Shown: positions 11,618-23,496 of the stretch, one piece after another
Layout: every line of letters begins with the position of its first letter
Numbering within the stretch: the first letter of the stretch is position 1
Assembly (NCBI GenBank): GCA_945643635.1
Contig: CALZFC010000168.1
Span: 1 to 64,000 of the forward strand
Origin: Allodiplogaster sudhausi
Taxonomy: Eukaryota > Nematoda > Chromadorea > Rhabditida > Diplogasteridae
Reading direction: 5' to 3'
Length of the DNA stretch: 64,000 bases
The notes under the pieces: generated by a model
Seen by the model: the letters and a program-made list of their open reading frames with translations, nothing else
What the model was told of the DNA's origin: nothing
Databases searched by the model: none
Translations under genes and position numbers: made by a program

Positions 11618-11690
11618 GCCATGATAGCTCAGTTCTGAGAGCGTTAGACTGAAGATCTAAAGGTCGCCGGTTCGATCCCCGCTCGTGGCA
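11618..11690 (+). pseudogene. tRNA-Phe-like copy, class C
   Basis: D-loop CTG, T-stem mismatch, CTCTTT. Confidence 0.8.
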
Positions 11691-12089
11691 ACCTCTTTGG
11701 ATTTAAAAAGCTTAAACTTTTTGTTGACAATGATAATGTAAATTCGTCATACTTCACGTTGGCCCGATCAGCGAATAACCAATTGAAAAGAAACCGCTGG
11801 CAAAATGTTTGATTGTAAGAGACATGCAACAGTTTTTGAAATGAAGAGCTGGAACATGTTGCTGAAGCTGAATAGCGATTCAAAATAATGCGGAAAAGTT
11901 GCAGCCAAAAAGGATCTGTGTACCATGAAATTTGGACCTGATTTCAGATAAGATTCCGAATTATGATGGTAGAACTGACGGCAAATCTCAACGAGACATC
12001 AAACAGTTTTTGAAATGAAAATCTGGTGCTGATTGCAGACAGCGATTCAAAATTAGGCGGACAGTCTGCCGTTGGTAAGGGATCTGTAA

Positions 12090-12162
12090 GCCATGATAGC
12101 TCAGTTGGGAGAGCGTTAGACTGAAGATCTAAAGGTCGCCGGTTCGATCCCGGCTCGTGGCA
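12090..12162 (+). tRNA. tRNA-Phe(GAA): tRNA-Phe(GAA), exact class A
   Basis: Consensus cloverleaf, T5 stop. Confidence 0.95.
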
Positions 12163-12394
12163 ACCTTTTTGGAATTAAAAAGCTTGTACTGTTTGTTGAC
12201 AATGACAGTGTGCATTCGGCATAGCTCACGTTGGACCGATCAGCGAATAGCCGATTGAAAAGAAACCGCTCTCAAAATGTTTCATTGTAAGAGACATGCA
12301 ACAGTTTTTGAAATAAAAAGCTAGAACATGTTGCTGAAGCTGAACAGCGATTAAAAATTATGCAGACAGGTTGCGGCCGAAAAAGGATCTGCTT

Positions 12395-12467
12395 GCCATG
12401 ATAGCTCAGTTCTGAGAGCGTTAGACTGAAGATCTAAAGGTCGCCGGTTCGATCCCCGCTCGTGGCA
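12395..12467 (+). pseudogene. tRNA-Phe-like copy, class C
   Basis: D-loop CTG, T-stem mismatch, CTCTTT. Confidence 0.8.
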
Positions 12468-12864
12468 ACCTCTTTGGATTTAAAAAGCTTAAACTTTTTG
12501 TTGACAATGATAATGTAAATTCGTCATACTTCACGTTGGCCCGATCAGCGAATGACCAATTGAAAAGAAACCGCCACAAGATGCCTGATTGCATGTTGCA
12601 TGCAACACTTTTTGAAATGAAGAGCTGGAACATGTTGCTGAAGCTGAACAGCGATTCAAAATAATGCGGAAAAGTTGCAGCCGAAATGGATCTGTGTGCC
12701 ATGAAATTTGGACCAGATTTCAGATAAGATTCCGAATTAAGCTGGTAGAACTGACGGCAATCTCAACGAGACATCAAACTGTTTTTGAAATGAAAATCTG
12801 GTGCTGATTGCAGACAGCGATTCAAAATTAGGCGGACAGTCTGCCGTTGGTAAGGGATCTGTAA

Positions 12865-12937
12865 GCCATGATAGCTCAGTTGGGAGAGAGTTAGACTGAA
12901 GATCTAAAGGTCGCCGTTACGATCCTGGCTCGTGGCA
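12865..12937 (+). pseudogene. tRNA-Phe pseudogene, class D
   Basis: G10-A25 mismatch and broken T-loop. Confidence 0.85.
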
Positions 12938-13169
12938 ACCTTTTTAGAATTAAAAAGCTTATACTGTTTGTTGACAATGACAGTGTGCATTCGGCATAGC
13001 TCACGTTGGACCGATCAGCGAATAGTAAATTGAAAAGAAACCGCTGGCAAAATGTTTGATTATAAGAGACATGTAACAGTTTTAGAAATGAAAAGCTGGA
13101 ACATGTTGCTGAAGCTGAACAGCGATTAAAAATTATGCAGACCGGTTGCGGCCGAAAAAGGATCTGCGT

Positions 13170-13242
13170 GCCATGATAGCTCAGTTCTGAGAGCGTTAGA
13201 CTGAAGATCTAAAGGTCGCCGGTTCGATCCCCGCTCGTTGCA
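13170..13242 (+). pseudogene. tRNA-Phe-like copy, class C with acceptor change
   Basis: Adds CGTTGCA in the acceptor 3' strand, a private mark shared with the copy at 17,824. Confidence 0.8.
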
Positions 13243-13641
13243 ACCTCTTTGGATTTAAAAAGCTTAAAATTTTTGTTGACAATGATAATGTAAATTCGTC
13301 ATACTTCACGTTGGCCCGATCAGCGAATAACCAATTGAAAAGAAACCGCTGGCAAAATGTTTGATTGTAAGAGACATGCAACAGTTTTTGAAATGAAGAG
13401 CTGGAACATGTTGCTGAAGCTGAATAGCGATTCAAAATAATGCGGAAAAGTTGCAGCCAAAAAGGATCTGTGTACCATGAAATTTGGACCTGATTTCAGA
13501 TAAGATTCCGAATTATGATGGTAGAACTGACGGCAAGTCTCAACGAGACATCAAACAGTTTTTGAAATGAAAATCTGGTGCTGATTGCAGACAGCGATTC
13601 AAAGTTAGGCGGACAGTCTGCCGTTGGTAAGGGATCTGTAA

Positions 13642-13714
13642 GCCATGATAGCTCAGTTGGGAGCGCGTTAGACTGAAGATCTAAAGGTCGCCGTTACGAT
13701 CCTGGCTCGTGGCA
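13642..13714 (+). pseudogene. tRNA-Phe pseudogene, class D'
   Basis: D-stem 3' strand GCGC gives a T12-C23 mismatch; T-loop broken as in class D. Confidence 0.85.
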
Positions 13715-13945
13715 ACCTTTTTGGAATTAAAAAGCTTATACTGTTTGTTGACAATGACAGTGTGCATTCGGCATAGCTCACGTTGGCCCGATCAGCGAAT
13801 AGCCAATTGAAAAGAAACCGCTGGCAAAATGTTTGATTGTAAGAGACATGCAACAGTTTTAGAAATGAAAAGCTGGAACATGTTGCTGAAGCTGAACAGC
13901 GATTAAAATTATGCAGACCGGTTGCGGTCGAAAAAGGATCTGCGC

Positions 13946-14018
13946 GCCATGATAGCTCAGTTGGGAGAGCGTTAGACTGAAGATCTAAAGGTCGCCGGTT
14001 CGATCCCGGCTCGTGGCA
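13946..14018 (+). tRNA. tRNA-Phe(GAA): tRNA-Phe(GAA), exact class A, weak stop
   Basis: Consensus cloverleaf but followed by CTCTTT. The first T4-or-longer run lies about 30 nt further on, so the primary transcript may carry a longer trailer. Confidence 0.9.
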
Positions 14019-14415
14019 ACCTCTTTGGATTTAAAAAAGCTTAAACTTTTTGTTGAAAATGATAATGTAAATTCGTCATACTTCACGTTGGCCCGATCAG
14101 CGAATAGCCAATTGAAAAGAAACCGCCGCAAGATGTCTGATTGTATGTGGCATGCAACACTTTTTGAAATGAAGAGCTGGAACATGTTGCTGAAGCTGAA
14201 TAGCGATTCAAAATAATGCGGAAAAGTTGTAGCCAAAAAGGATCTGTGTACAATGAAATTTGGACCTGATTTCAGATAAGATTCCGAATTATGCTGGTAG
14301 AACTGACGGCAAATCTCAACGTCACATCACTCTTTTTGAAATGAAAATCTGGAGCTGATTGCAGACAACGATTCAAAATTAGGTGGAGAGTCTGCCGTTA
14401 GTAAGAGATCTGTAA

Positions 14416-14488
14416 ACCATGATAGCTCAGTTGGGAGAGCGTTAGACTGAAGATCTAAAGGTCGCCGGTTCGATCCCGGCTCGTGGCA
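14416..14488 (+). tRNA. tRNA-Phe(GAA): tRNA-Phe(GAA), class A with A1
   Basis: First base A instead of G, facing C72; the rest is consensus with a T5 stop. The open 1-72 pair makes function doubtful. Confidence 0.75.
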
Positions 14489-14720
14489 ACCTTTTTGGAT
14501 ATAAAAAGCTAATACTGTTTGTTAACAATGACAGTGTGCATTCGGCATAGCTCACGTTTACCCGATCAGCGAATAGTTAATTGAAAAGAAACCGCTGGCA
14601 AAATGTTTGATTGTAAGAGACATGCAACACTTTTTGAAATGAAAAGCTGGAACATGTTGCTGAAGCTGAACAGCGATTCAAAATTATTCAGACAGGTTGC
14701 GGCCGAAAAAGGATCTGCAT

Positions 14721-14793
14721 GCCATGATAGCTCAGTTGGGAGAGCGTTAGACTGAAGATCTAAAGGTCGCAGGTTCGATCCCGGCTCGTGGCA
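14721..14793 (+). tRNA. tRNA-Phe(GAA): tRNA-Phe(GAA), class A with A51
   Basis: One T-stem mismatch (A51-G63); boxes A and B, anticodon and T5 stop intact. Confidence 0.8.
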
Positions 14794-15190
14794 ACCTTTT
14801 TGGAATTAAAAAGCTTATACTGTTTGTTGACAATGACAGTGTGCATTCGGCATGGCTCACGTTGGCCCGATCAGCGAATAGCCGATTGAAAAGAAACCGC
14901 CGCAAGATGTCTGATTGTATGTGGCATGCAACACTTTTTGAAATGAAGAGCTGGAACATGTTGCTGAAGCTGAATAGCGATTCAAAATAATGCGGAAAAG
15001 TTGCAGCCAAAAAGGATCTGTGTACCATGAAATTTGGACCTGATTTCAGATAAGATTCCGAATTATGATGGTAGAACTGACGGCAAATCTCAACGAGACA
15101 TCAAACAGTTTTTGAAATGAAAATCTGGTGCTGATTGCGACAGCGATTCAAAATTAGGCAGACCGGTTGCGGCCGAAAAAGGATCTGCTT

Positions 15191-15263
15191 GCCATGATAG
15201 CTCAGTTCTGAGAGCGTTAGACTGAAGATCTAAAGGTCGCCGGTTCGATCTCGGCTCGTGGCA
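15191..15263 (+). pseudogene. tRNA-Phe-like copy, class B
   Basis: D-loop CTG, T61. The upstream spacer is a join between the long-spacer module and a short-monomer end, at about 15,155. Confidence 0.8.
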
Positions 15264-15495
15264 ACCTTTTTGGATATAAAAAGCTTGTACTGTTTGTTGA
15301 CAATGACAGTGTGCATTCGGCATAGCTCACGTTGGCCCGATCAGCGAATAGCCGATTGAAAAGAAACCGCTCTCAAAATGTTTCATTGTAAGAGACATGC
15401 AACAGTTTTTGAAATAAAAAGCTAGAACATGTTGCTGAAGCTGAACAGCGATTAAAAATTATGCAGACAGGTTGCGGCCGAAAAAGGATCTGCTT

Positions 15496-15568
15496 GCCAT
15501 GATAGCTCAGTTCTGAGAGCGTTAGACTGAAGATCTAAAGGTCGCCGGTTCGATCCCCGCTCGTGGCA
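15496..15568 (+). pseudogene. tRNA-Phe-like copy, class C
   Basis: D-loop CTG, T-stem mismatch, CTCTTT. Confidence 0.8.
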
Positions 15569-15966
15569 ACCTCTTTGGATTTAAAAAGCTTAAACTTTTT
15601 GTTGACAATGATAATGTAAATTCGTCATACTTCAAGTTGGCCCGATCAGCGAATGACCAATTGAAAAGAAACCGCCACAAGATGCCTGATTGTATGTTGC
15701 ATGCAACACTTTTTGAAATGAAGAGCTGGAACATGTTGCTGAAGCTGAACAGCGATTCAAAATAATGCGGAAAAGTTGCAGCCGAAATGGATCTGTGTGC
15801 CATGAAATTTGGTCCAGATTTCAGATAAGATTCCGAATTAAGTTGGTAGAACTGACGGCAAATCTCAACGAGACATCAAACTGTTTTTGAAATGAAAATC
15901 TGGTGCTGATTGCAGACAGCGATTCAAAATTAGGCGGACAGTCTGCCGTTGGTAAGGGATCTGTAA

Positions 15967-16039
15967 GCCATGATAGCTCAGTTGGGAGAGAGTTAGACTG
16001 AAGATCTAAAGGTCGCCGTTACGATCCTGGCTCGTGGCA
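15967..16039 (+). pseudogene. tRNA-Phe pseudogene, class D
   Basis: G10-A25 mismatch and broken T-loop. Confidence 0.85.
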
Positions 16040-16271
16040 ACCTTTTTAGAATTAAAAAGCTTATACTGTTTGTTGACAATGACAGTGTGCATTCGGCATA
16101 GCTCACGTTGGACCGATCAGCGAATAGTAAATTGAAAAGAAACCGCTGGCAAAATGTTTGATTATAAGAGACATGTAACAGTTTTAGAAATGAAAAGCTG
16201 GAACATGTTGCTGAAGCTGAACAGCGATTAAAAATTATGCAGACCGGTTGCGGCCGAAAAAGGATCTGCGT

Positions 16272-16344
16272 GCCATGATAGCTCAGTTCTGAGAGCGTTA
16301 GACTGAAGATCTAAAGGTCGCCGGTTCGATCCCCGCTCGTGGCA
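16272..16344 (+). pseudogene. tRNA-Phe-like copy, class C
   Basis: D-loop CTG, T-stem mismatch, CTCTTT. Confidence 0.8.
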
Positions 16345-16743
16345 ACCTCTTTGGATTTAAAAAGCTTAAACTTTTTGTTGACAATGATAATGTAAATTCG
16401 TCATACTTCACGTTGGCCCGATCAGCGAATAACCAATTGAAAAGAAACCGCTGGCAAAATGTTTGATTGTAAGAGACATGCAACAGTTTTTGAAATGAAG
16501 AGCTGGAACATGTTGCTGAAGCTGAATAGCGATTCAAAATAATGCGGAAAAGTTGCAGCCAAAAAGGATCTGTGTACCATGAAATTTGGACCTGATTTCA
16601 GATAAGATTCCGAATTATGATGGTAGAACTGACGGCAAATCTCAACGAGACATCAAACAGTTTTTGAAATGAAAATCTGGTGCTGATTGCAGACAGCGAT
16701 TCAAAATTAGGCGGACAGTCTGCCGTTGGTAAGGGATCTGTAA

Positions 16744-16816
16744 GCCATGATAGCTCAGTTGGGAGAGCGTTAGACTGAAGATCTAAAGGTCGCCGGTTCG
16801 ATCCCGGCTCGTGGCA
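16744..16816 (+). tRNA. tRNA-Phe(GAA): tRNA-Phe(GAA), exact class A
   Basis: Consensus cloverleaf, T5 stop. Confidence 0.95.
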
Positions 16817-17048
16817 ACCTTTTTGGAATTAAAAAGCTTGTACTGTTTGTTGACAATGACAGTGTGCATTCGGCATAGCTCACGTTGGACCGATCAGCGA
16901 ATAGCCGATTGAAAAGAAACCGCTCTCAAAATGTTTCATTGTAAGAGACATGCAACAGTTTTTGAAATAAAAAGCTAGAACATGTTGCTGAAGCTGAACA
17001 GCGATTAAAAATTATGCAGACAGGTTGCGGCCGAAAAAGGATCTGCTT

Positions 17049-17121
17049 GCCATGATAGCTCAGTTCTGAGAGCGTTAGACTGAAGATCTAAAGGTCGCCG
17101 GTTCGATCCCCGCTCGTGGCA
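17049..17121 (+). pseudogene. tRNA-Phe-like copy, class C
   Basis: D-loop CTG, T-stem mismatch, CTCTTT. Confidence 0.8.
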
Positions 17122-17518
17122 ACCTCTTTGGATTTAAAAAGCTTAAACTTTTTGTTGACAATGATAATGTAAATTCGTCATACTTCACGTTGGCCCGATC
17201 AGCGAATGACCAATTGAAAAGAAACCGCCACAAGATGCCTGATTGCATGTTGCATGCAACACTTTTTGAAATGAAGAGCTGGAACATGTTGCTGAAGCTG
17301 AACAGCGATTCAAAATAATGCGGAAAAGTTGCAGCCGAAATGGATCTGTGTGCCATGAAATTTGGACCAGATTTCAGATAAGATTCCGAATTAAGCTGGT
17401 AGAACTGACGGCAATCTCAACGAGACATCAAACTGTTTTTGAAATGAAAATCTGGTGCTGATTGCAGACAGCGATTCAAAATTAGGCGGACAGTCTGCCG
17501 TTGGTAAGGGATCTGTAA

Positions 17519-17591
17519 GCCATGATAGCTCAGTTGGGAGAGAGTTAGACTGAAGATCTAAAGGTCGCCGTTACGATCCTGGCTCGTGGCA
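17519..17591 (+). pseudogene. tRNA-Phe pseudogene, class D
   Basis: G10-A25 mismatch and broken T-loop. Confidence 0.85.
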
Positions 17592-17823
17592 ACCTTTTTA
17601 GAATTAAAAAGCTTATACTGTTTGTTGACAATGACAGTGTGCATTCGGCATAGCTCACGTTGGACCGATCAGCGAATAGTAAATTGAAAAGAAACCGCTG
17701 GCAAAATGTTTGATTATAAGAGACATGTAACAGTTTTAGAAATGAAAAGCTGGAACATGTTGCTGAAGCTGAACAGCGATTAAAAATTATGCAGACCGGT
17801 TGCGGCCGAAAAAGGATCTGCGT

Positions 17824-17896
17824 GCCATGATAGCTCAGTTCTGAGAGCGTTAGACTGAAGATCTAAAGGTCGCCGGTTCGATCCCCGCTCGTTGCA
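17824..17896 (+). pseudogene. tRNA-Phe-like copy, class C with acceptor change
   Basis: Shares CGTTGCA with the copy at 13,170, 4,654 bp upstream. Confidence 0.8.
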
Positions 17897-18294
17897 ACCT
17901 CTTTGGATTTAAAAAGCTTAAAATTTTTGTTGACAATGATAATGTAAATTCGTCATACTCACGTTGGCCCGATCAGCGAATAACCAATTGAAAAGAAACC
18001 GCTGGCAAAATGTTTGATTGTAAGAGACATGCAACAGTTTTTGAAATGAAGAGCTGGAACATGTTGCTGAAGCTGAATAGCGATTCAAAATAATGCGGAA
18101 AAGTTGCAGCCAAAAAGGATCTGTGTACCATGAAATTTGGACCTGATTTCAGATAAGATTCCGAATTATGATGGTAGAACTGACGGCAAATCTCAACGAG
18201 ACATCAAACAGTTTTTGAAATGAAAATCTGGTGCTGATTGCAGACAGCGATTCAAAGTTAGGCGGACAGTCTGCCGTTGGTAAGGGATCTGTAA

Positions 18295-18367
18295 GCCATG
18301 ATAGCTCAGTTGGGAGCGCGTTAGACTGAAGATCTAAAGGTCGCCGTTACGATCCTGGCTCGTGGCA
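18295..18367 (+). pseudogene. tRNA-Phe pseudogene, class D'
   Basis: D-stem GCGC and broken T-loop. Confidence 0.85.
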
Positions 18368-18599
18368 ACCTTTTTGGAATTAAAAAGCTTATACTGTTTG
18401 TTGACAATGACAGTGTGCATTCGGCATAGCTCACGTTGGCCCGATCAGCGAATAACCAATTGAAAAGAAACCGCTGGCAAAATGTTTGATTATAAGAGAC
18501 ATGTAACAGTTTTAGAAATGAAAAGCTGGAACATGTTGCTGAAGCTGAACAGCGATTAAAAATTATGCAGACCGGTTGCGGCCGAAAAAGGATCTGCGT

Positions 18600-18672
18600 G
18601 CCATGATAGCTCAGTTCTGAGAGCGTTAGACTGAAGATCTAAAGGTCGCCGGTTCGATCCCCGCTCGTGGCA
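18600..18672 (+). pseudogene. tRNA-Phe-like copy, class C
   Basis: D-loop CTG, T-stem mismatch, CTCTTT. Confidence 0.8.
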
Positions 18673-19071
18673 ACCTCTTTGGATTTAAAAAGCTTAAACT
18701 TTTTGTTGACAATGATAATGTAAATTCGTCATACTTCACGTTGGCCCGATCAGCGAATAACCAATTGAAAAGAAACCGCTGGCAAAATGTTTGATTGTAA
18801 GAGACATGCAACAGTTTTTGAAATGAAGAGCTGGAACATGTTGCTGAAGCTGAATAGCGATTCAAAATAATGCGGAAAAGTTGCAGCCAAAAAGGATCTG
18901 TGTACCATGAAATTTGGACCTGATTTCAGATAAGATTCCGAATTATGATGGTAGAACTGACGGCAAATCTCAACGAGACATCAAACAGTTTTTGAAATGA
19001 AAATCTGGTGCTGATTGCAGACAGCGATTCAAAATTAGGCGGACAGTCTGCCGTTGGTAAGGGATCTGTAA

Positions 19072-19144
19072 GCCATGATAGCTCAGTTGGGAGAGCGTTA
19101 GACTGAAGATCTAAAGGTCGCCGGTTCGATCCCGGCTCGTGGCA
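19072..19144 (+). tRNA. tRNA-Phe(GAA): tRNA-Phe(GAA), exact class A
   Basis: Consensus cloverleaf, T5 stop. Confidence 0.95.
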
Positions 19145-19376
19145 ACCTTTTTGGAATTAAAAAGCTTGTACTGTTTGTTGACAATGACAGTGTGCATTCG
19201 GCATAGCTCACGTTGGACCGATCAGCGAATAGCCGATTGAAAAGAAACCGCTCTCAAAATGTTTCATTGTAAGAGACATGCAACAGTTTTTGAAATAAAA
19301 AGCTAGAACATGTTGCTGAAGCTGAACAGCGATTAAAAATTATGCAGACAGGTTGCGGCCGAAAAAGGATCTGCTT

Positions 19377-19449
19377 GCCATGATAGCTCAGTTCTGAGAG
19401 CGTTAGACTGAAGATCTAAAGGTCGCCGGTTCGATCCCCGCTCGTGGCA
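19377..19449 (+). pseudogene. tRNA-Phe-like copy, class C
   Basis: D-loop CTG, T-stem mismatch, CTCTTT. Confidence 0.8.
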
Positions 19450-19846
19450 ACCTCTTTGGATTTAAAAAGCTTAAACTTTTTGTTGACAATGATAATGTAA
19501 ATTCGTCATACTTCACGTTGGCCCGATCAGCGAATGACCAATTGAAAAGAAACCGCCACAAGATGCCTGATTGTATGTTGCATGCAACACTTTTTGAAAT
19601 GAAGAGCTGGAACATGTTGCTGAAGCTGAACAGCGATTCAAAATAATGCGGAAAAGTTGCAGCCGAAATGGATCTGTGTGCCATGAAATTTGGACCAGAT
19701 TTCAGATAAGATTCCGAATTAAGCTGGTAGAACTGACGGCAATCTCAACGAGACATCAAACTGTTTTTGAAATGAAAATCTGGTGCTGATTGCAGACAGC
19801 GATTCAAAATTAGGCGGACAGTCTGCCGTTGGTAAGGGATCTGTAA

Positions 19847-19919
19847 GCCATGATAGCTCAGTTGGGAGAGAGTTAGACTGAAGATCTATAGGTCGCCGTT
19901 ACGATCCTGGCTCGTGGCA
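19847..19919 (+). pseudogene. tRNA-Phe pseudogene, class D
   Basis: Class D lesions plus A to T just 3' of the anticodon stem (CTATAGG). Confidence 0.85.
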
Positions 19920-20151
19920 ACCTTTTTAGAATTAAAAAGCTTATACTGTTTGTTGACAATGACAGTGTGCATTCGGCATAGCTCACGTTGGACCGATCAG
20001 CGAATAGTAAATTGAAAAGAAACCGCTGGCAAAATGTTTGATTATAAGAGACATGTAACAGTTTTAGGAATGAAAAGCTGGAACATGTTGCTGAAGCTGA
20101 ACAGCGATTAAAAATTATGCAGACCGGTTGCGGTCGAAAAAGGATCTGCGC

Positions 20152-20224
20152 GCCATGATAGCTCAGTTGGGAGAGCGTTAGACTGAAGATCTAAAGGTCG
20201 CCGGTTCGATCCCGGCTCGTGGCA
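20152..20224 (+). tRNA. tRNA-Phe(GAA): tRNA-Phe(GAA), exact class A, weak stop
   Basis: Consensus cloverleaf followed by CTCTTT and the long spacer. Confidence 0.9.
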
Positions 20225-20623
20225 ACCTCTTTGGATTTAAAAAAGCTTAAACTTTTTGTTGACAATGATAATGTAAATTCGTCATACTCACGTTGGCCCG
20301 ATCAGCGAATAACCAATTGAAAAGAAACCGCTGGCAAAATGTTTGATTGTAAGAGACATGCAACAGTTTTTGAAATGAAGAGCTGGAACATGTTGCTGAA
20401 GCTGAATAGCGATTCAAAATAATGCGGAAAAGTTGCAGCCAAAAAGGATCTGTGTACCATGAAATTTGGACCTGATTTCAGATAAGATTCCGAATTATGA
20501 TGGTAGAACTGACGGCAAATCTCAACGAGACATCAAACAGTTTTTGAAATGAAAATCTGGTGCTGATTGCAGACAGCGATTCAAAGTTAGGCGGACAGTC
20601 TGCCGTTGGTAAGGGATCTGTAA

Positions 20624-20696
20624 GCCATGATAGCTCAGTTGGGAGCGCGTTAGACTGAAGATCTAAAGGTCGCCGTTACGATCCTGGCTCGTGGCA
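20624..20696 (+). pseudogene. tRNA-Phe pseudogene, class D'
   Basis: D-stem GCGC and broken T-loop; counterpart of 13,642 at +6,982. Confidence 0.85.
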
Positions 20697-20928
20697 ACCT
20701 TTTTGGAATTAAAAAGCTTATACTGTTTGTTGACAATGACAGTGTGCATTCGGCATAGCTCACGTTGGCCCGATCAGCGAATAGCCAATTGAAAAGAAAC
20801 CGCTGGCAAAATGTTTGATTGTAAGAGACATGCAACAGTTTTAGAAATGAAAAGCTGGAACATGTTGCTGAAGCTGAACAGCGATTAAAAATTATGCAGA
20901 CCGGTTGCGGTCGAAAAAGGATCTGCGC

Positions 20929-21001
20929 GCCATGATAGCTCAGTTGGGAGAGCGTTAGACTGAAGATCTAAAGGTCGCCGGTTCGATCCCGGCTCGTGGC
21001 A
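20929..21001 (+). tRNA. tRNA-Phe(GAA): tRNA-Phe(GAA), exact class A, weak stop
   Basis: Counterpart of 13,946 at +6,983; consensus cloverleaf, CTCTTT follows. Confidence 0.9.
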
Positions 21002-21398
21002 ACCTCTTTGGATTTAAAAAAGCTTAAACTTTTTGTTGAAAATGATAATGTAAATTCGTCATACTTCACGTTGGCCCGATCAGCGAATAGCCAATTGAAA
21101 AGAAACCGCCGCAAGATGTCTGATTGTATGTGGCATGCAACACTTTTTGAAATGAAGAGCTGGAACATGTTGCTGAAGCTGAATAGCGATTCAAAATAAT
21201 GCGGAAAAGTTGTAGCCAAAAAGGATCTGTGTACAATGAAATTTGGACCTGATTTCAGATAAGATTCCGAATTATGCTGGTAGAACTGACGGCAAATCTC
21301 AACGTCACATCACTCTTTTTGAAATGAAAATCTGGAGCTGATTGCAGACAACGATTCAAAATTAGGTGGAGAGTCTGCCGTTAGTAAGAGATCTGTAA

Positions 21399-21471
21399 AC
21401 CATGATAGCTCAGTTGGGAGAGCGTTAGACTGAAGATCTAAAGGTCGCCGGTTCGATCCCGGCTCGTGGCA
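21399..21471 (+). tRNA. tRNA-Phe(GAA): tRNA-Phe(GAA), class A with A1
   Basis: Same G1A change as 14,416; otherwise consensus with T5. Confidence 0.75.
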
Positions 21472-21703
21472 ACCTTTTTGGATATAAAAAGCTAATACTG
21501 TTTGTTAACAATGACAGTGTGCATTCGGCATAGCTCACGTTTACCCGATCAGCGAATAGCCAATTGAAAAGAAACCGCTGGCAAAATGTTTGATTGTAAG
21601 AGACATGCAACACTTTTTGAAATGAAAAGCTGGAACATGTTGCTGAAGCTGAACAGCGATTCAAAATTATTCAGACAGGTTGCGGCCGAAAAAGGATCTG
21701 CAT

Positions 21704-21776
21704 GCCATGATAGCTCAGTTGGGAGAGCGTTAGACTGAAGATCTAAAGGTCGCAGGTTCGATCCCGGCTAGTGGCA
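21704..21776 (+). pseudogene. tRNA-Phe copy, T-stem and acceptor mismatches
   Basis: Counterpart of 14,721 (A51) with an added acceptor change TAGTGGC, so two pairs are lost. Confidence 0.75.
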
Positions 21777-22174
21777 ACCTTTTTGGAATTAAAAAGCTTA
21801 TACTGTTTGTTGACAATGACAGTGTGCATTCGGCATGGCTCACGTTGGCCCGATCAGCGAATAGCCGATTGAAAAGAAACCGCCGCAAGATGTCTGATTG
21901 TATGTGGCATGCAACACTTTTTGAAATGAAGAGCTGGAACATGTTGCTGAAGCTGAATAGCGATTCAAAATAATGCGGAAAAGTTGCAGCCAAAAAGGAT
22001 CTGTGTACCATGAAATTTGGACCTGATTTCAGATAAGATTCCGAATTATGATGGTAGAACTGACGGCAAATCTCAACGAGACATCAAACAGTTTTTGAAA
22101 TGAAAATCTGGTGCTGATTGCAGACAGCGATTCAAAATTAGGCGGACAGTCTGCCGTTGGTAAGGGATCTGTAA

Positions 22175-22247
22175 GCCATGATAGCTCAGTTGGGAGAGCG
22201 TTAGACTGAAGATCTAAAGGTCGCCGGTTCGATCCCGGCTCGTGGCA
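22175..22247 (+). tRNA. tRNA-Phe(GAA): tRNA-Phe(GAA), exact class A
   Basis: Consensus cloverleaf, T5 stop. Confidence 0.95.
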
Positions 22248-22479
22248 ACCTTTTTGGAATTAAAAAGCTTGTACTGTTTGTTGACAATGACAGTGTGCAT
22301 TCGGCATAGCTCACGTTGGCCCGATCAGCGAATAGCCGATTGAAAAGAAACCGCTCTCAAAATGTTTCATTGTAAGAGACATGCAACAGTTTTTGAAATA
22401 AAAAGCTAGAACATGTTGCTGAAGCTGAACAGCGATTAAAAATTATGCAGACAGGTTGCGGCCGAAAAAGGATCTGCTT

Positions 22480-22552
22480 GCCATGATAGCTCAGTTCTGA
22501 GAGCGTTAGACTGAAGATCTAAAGGTCGCCGGTTCGATCCCCGCTCGTGGCA
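22480..22552 (+). pseudogene. tRNA-Phe-like copy, class C
   Basis: D-loop CTG, T-stem mismatch, CTCTTT. Confidence 0.8.
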
Positions 22553-22951
22553 ACCTCTTTGGATTTAAAAAGCTTAAACTTTTTGTTGACAATGATAATG
22601 TAAATTCGTCATACTTCACGTTGGCCCGATCAGCGAATAACCAATTGAAAAGAAACCGCTGGCAAAATGTTTGATTGTAAGAGACATGCAACAGTTTTTG
22701 AAATGAAGAGCTGGAACATGTTGCTGAAGCTGAATAGCGATTCAAAATAATGCGGAAAAGTTGCAGCCAAAAAGGATCTGTGTACCATGAAATTTGGACC
22801 TGATTTCAGATAAGATTCCGAATTATGATGGTAGAACTGACGGCAAATCTCAACGAGACATCAAACAGTTTTTGAAATGAAAATCTGGTGCTGATTGCAG
22901 ACAGCGATTCAAAATTAGGCGGACAGTCTGCCGTTGGTAAGGGATCTGTAA

Positions 22952-23024
22952 GCCATGATAGCTCAGTTGGGAGAGCGTTAGACTGAAGATCTAAAGGTCG
23001 CCGGTTCGATCCCGGCTCGTGGCA
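22952..23024 (+). tRNA. tRNA-Phe(GAA): tRNA-Phe(GAA), exact class A
   Basis: Consensus cloverleaf with T5 stop, unusually followed by the long (399-bp) spacer. Confidence 0.95.
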
Positions 23025-23423
23025 ACCTTTTTGGAATTAAAAAGCTTGTACTGTTTGTTGACAATGACAGTGTGCATTCGGCATAGCTCACGTTGGCCCG
23101 ATCAGCGAATAACCAATTGAAAAGAAACCGCTGGCAAAATGTTTGATTGTAAGAGACATGCAACAGTTTTTGAAATGAAGAGCTGGAACATGTTGCTGAA
23201 GCTGAATAGCGATTCAAAATAATGCGGAAAAGTTGCAGCCAAAAAGGATCTGTGTACCATGAAATTTGGACCTGATTTCAGATAAGATTCCGAATTATGA
23301 TGGTAGAACTGACGGCAAATCTCAACGAGACATCAAACAGTTTTTGAAATGAAAATCTGGTGCTGATTGCAGACAGCGATTCAAAATTAGGCGGACAGTC
23401 TGCCGTTGGTAAGGGATCTGTAA

Positions 23424-23496
23424 GCCATGATAGCTCAGTTGGGAGAGCGTTAGACTGAAGATCTAAAGGTCGCCGGTTCGATCCCTGCCCGTGGCA
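23424..23496 (+). tRNA. tRNA-Phe(GAA): tRNA-Phe(GAA), class A with T-stem and acceptor changes
   Basis: T-stem C51-T63 mismatch and A7-C66 mismatch; boxes A and B and T5 present. Function doubtful. Confidence 0.7.
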
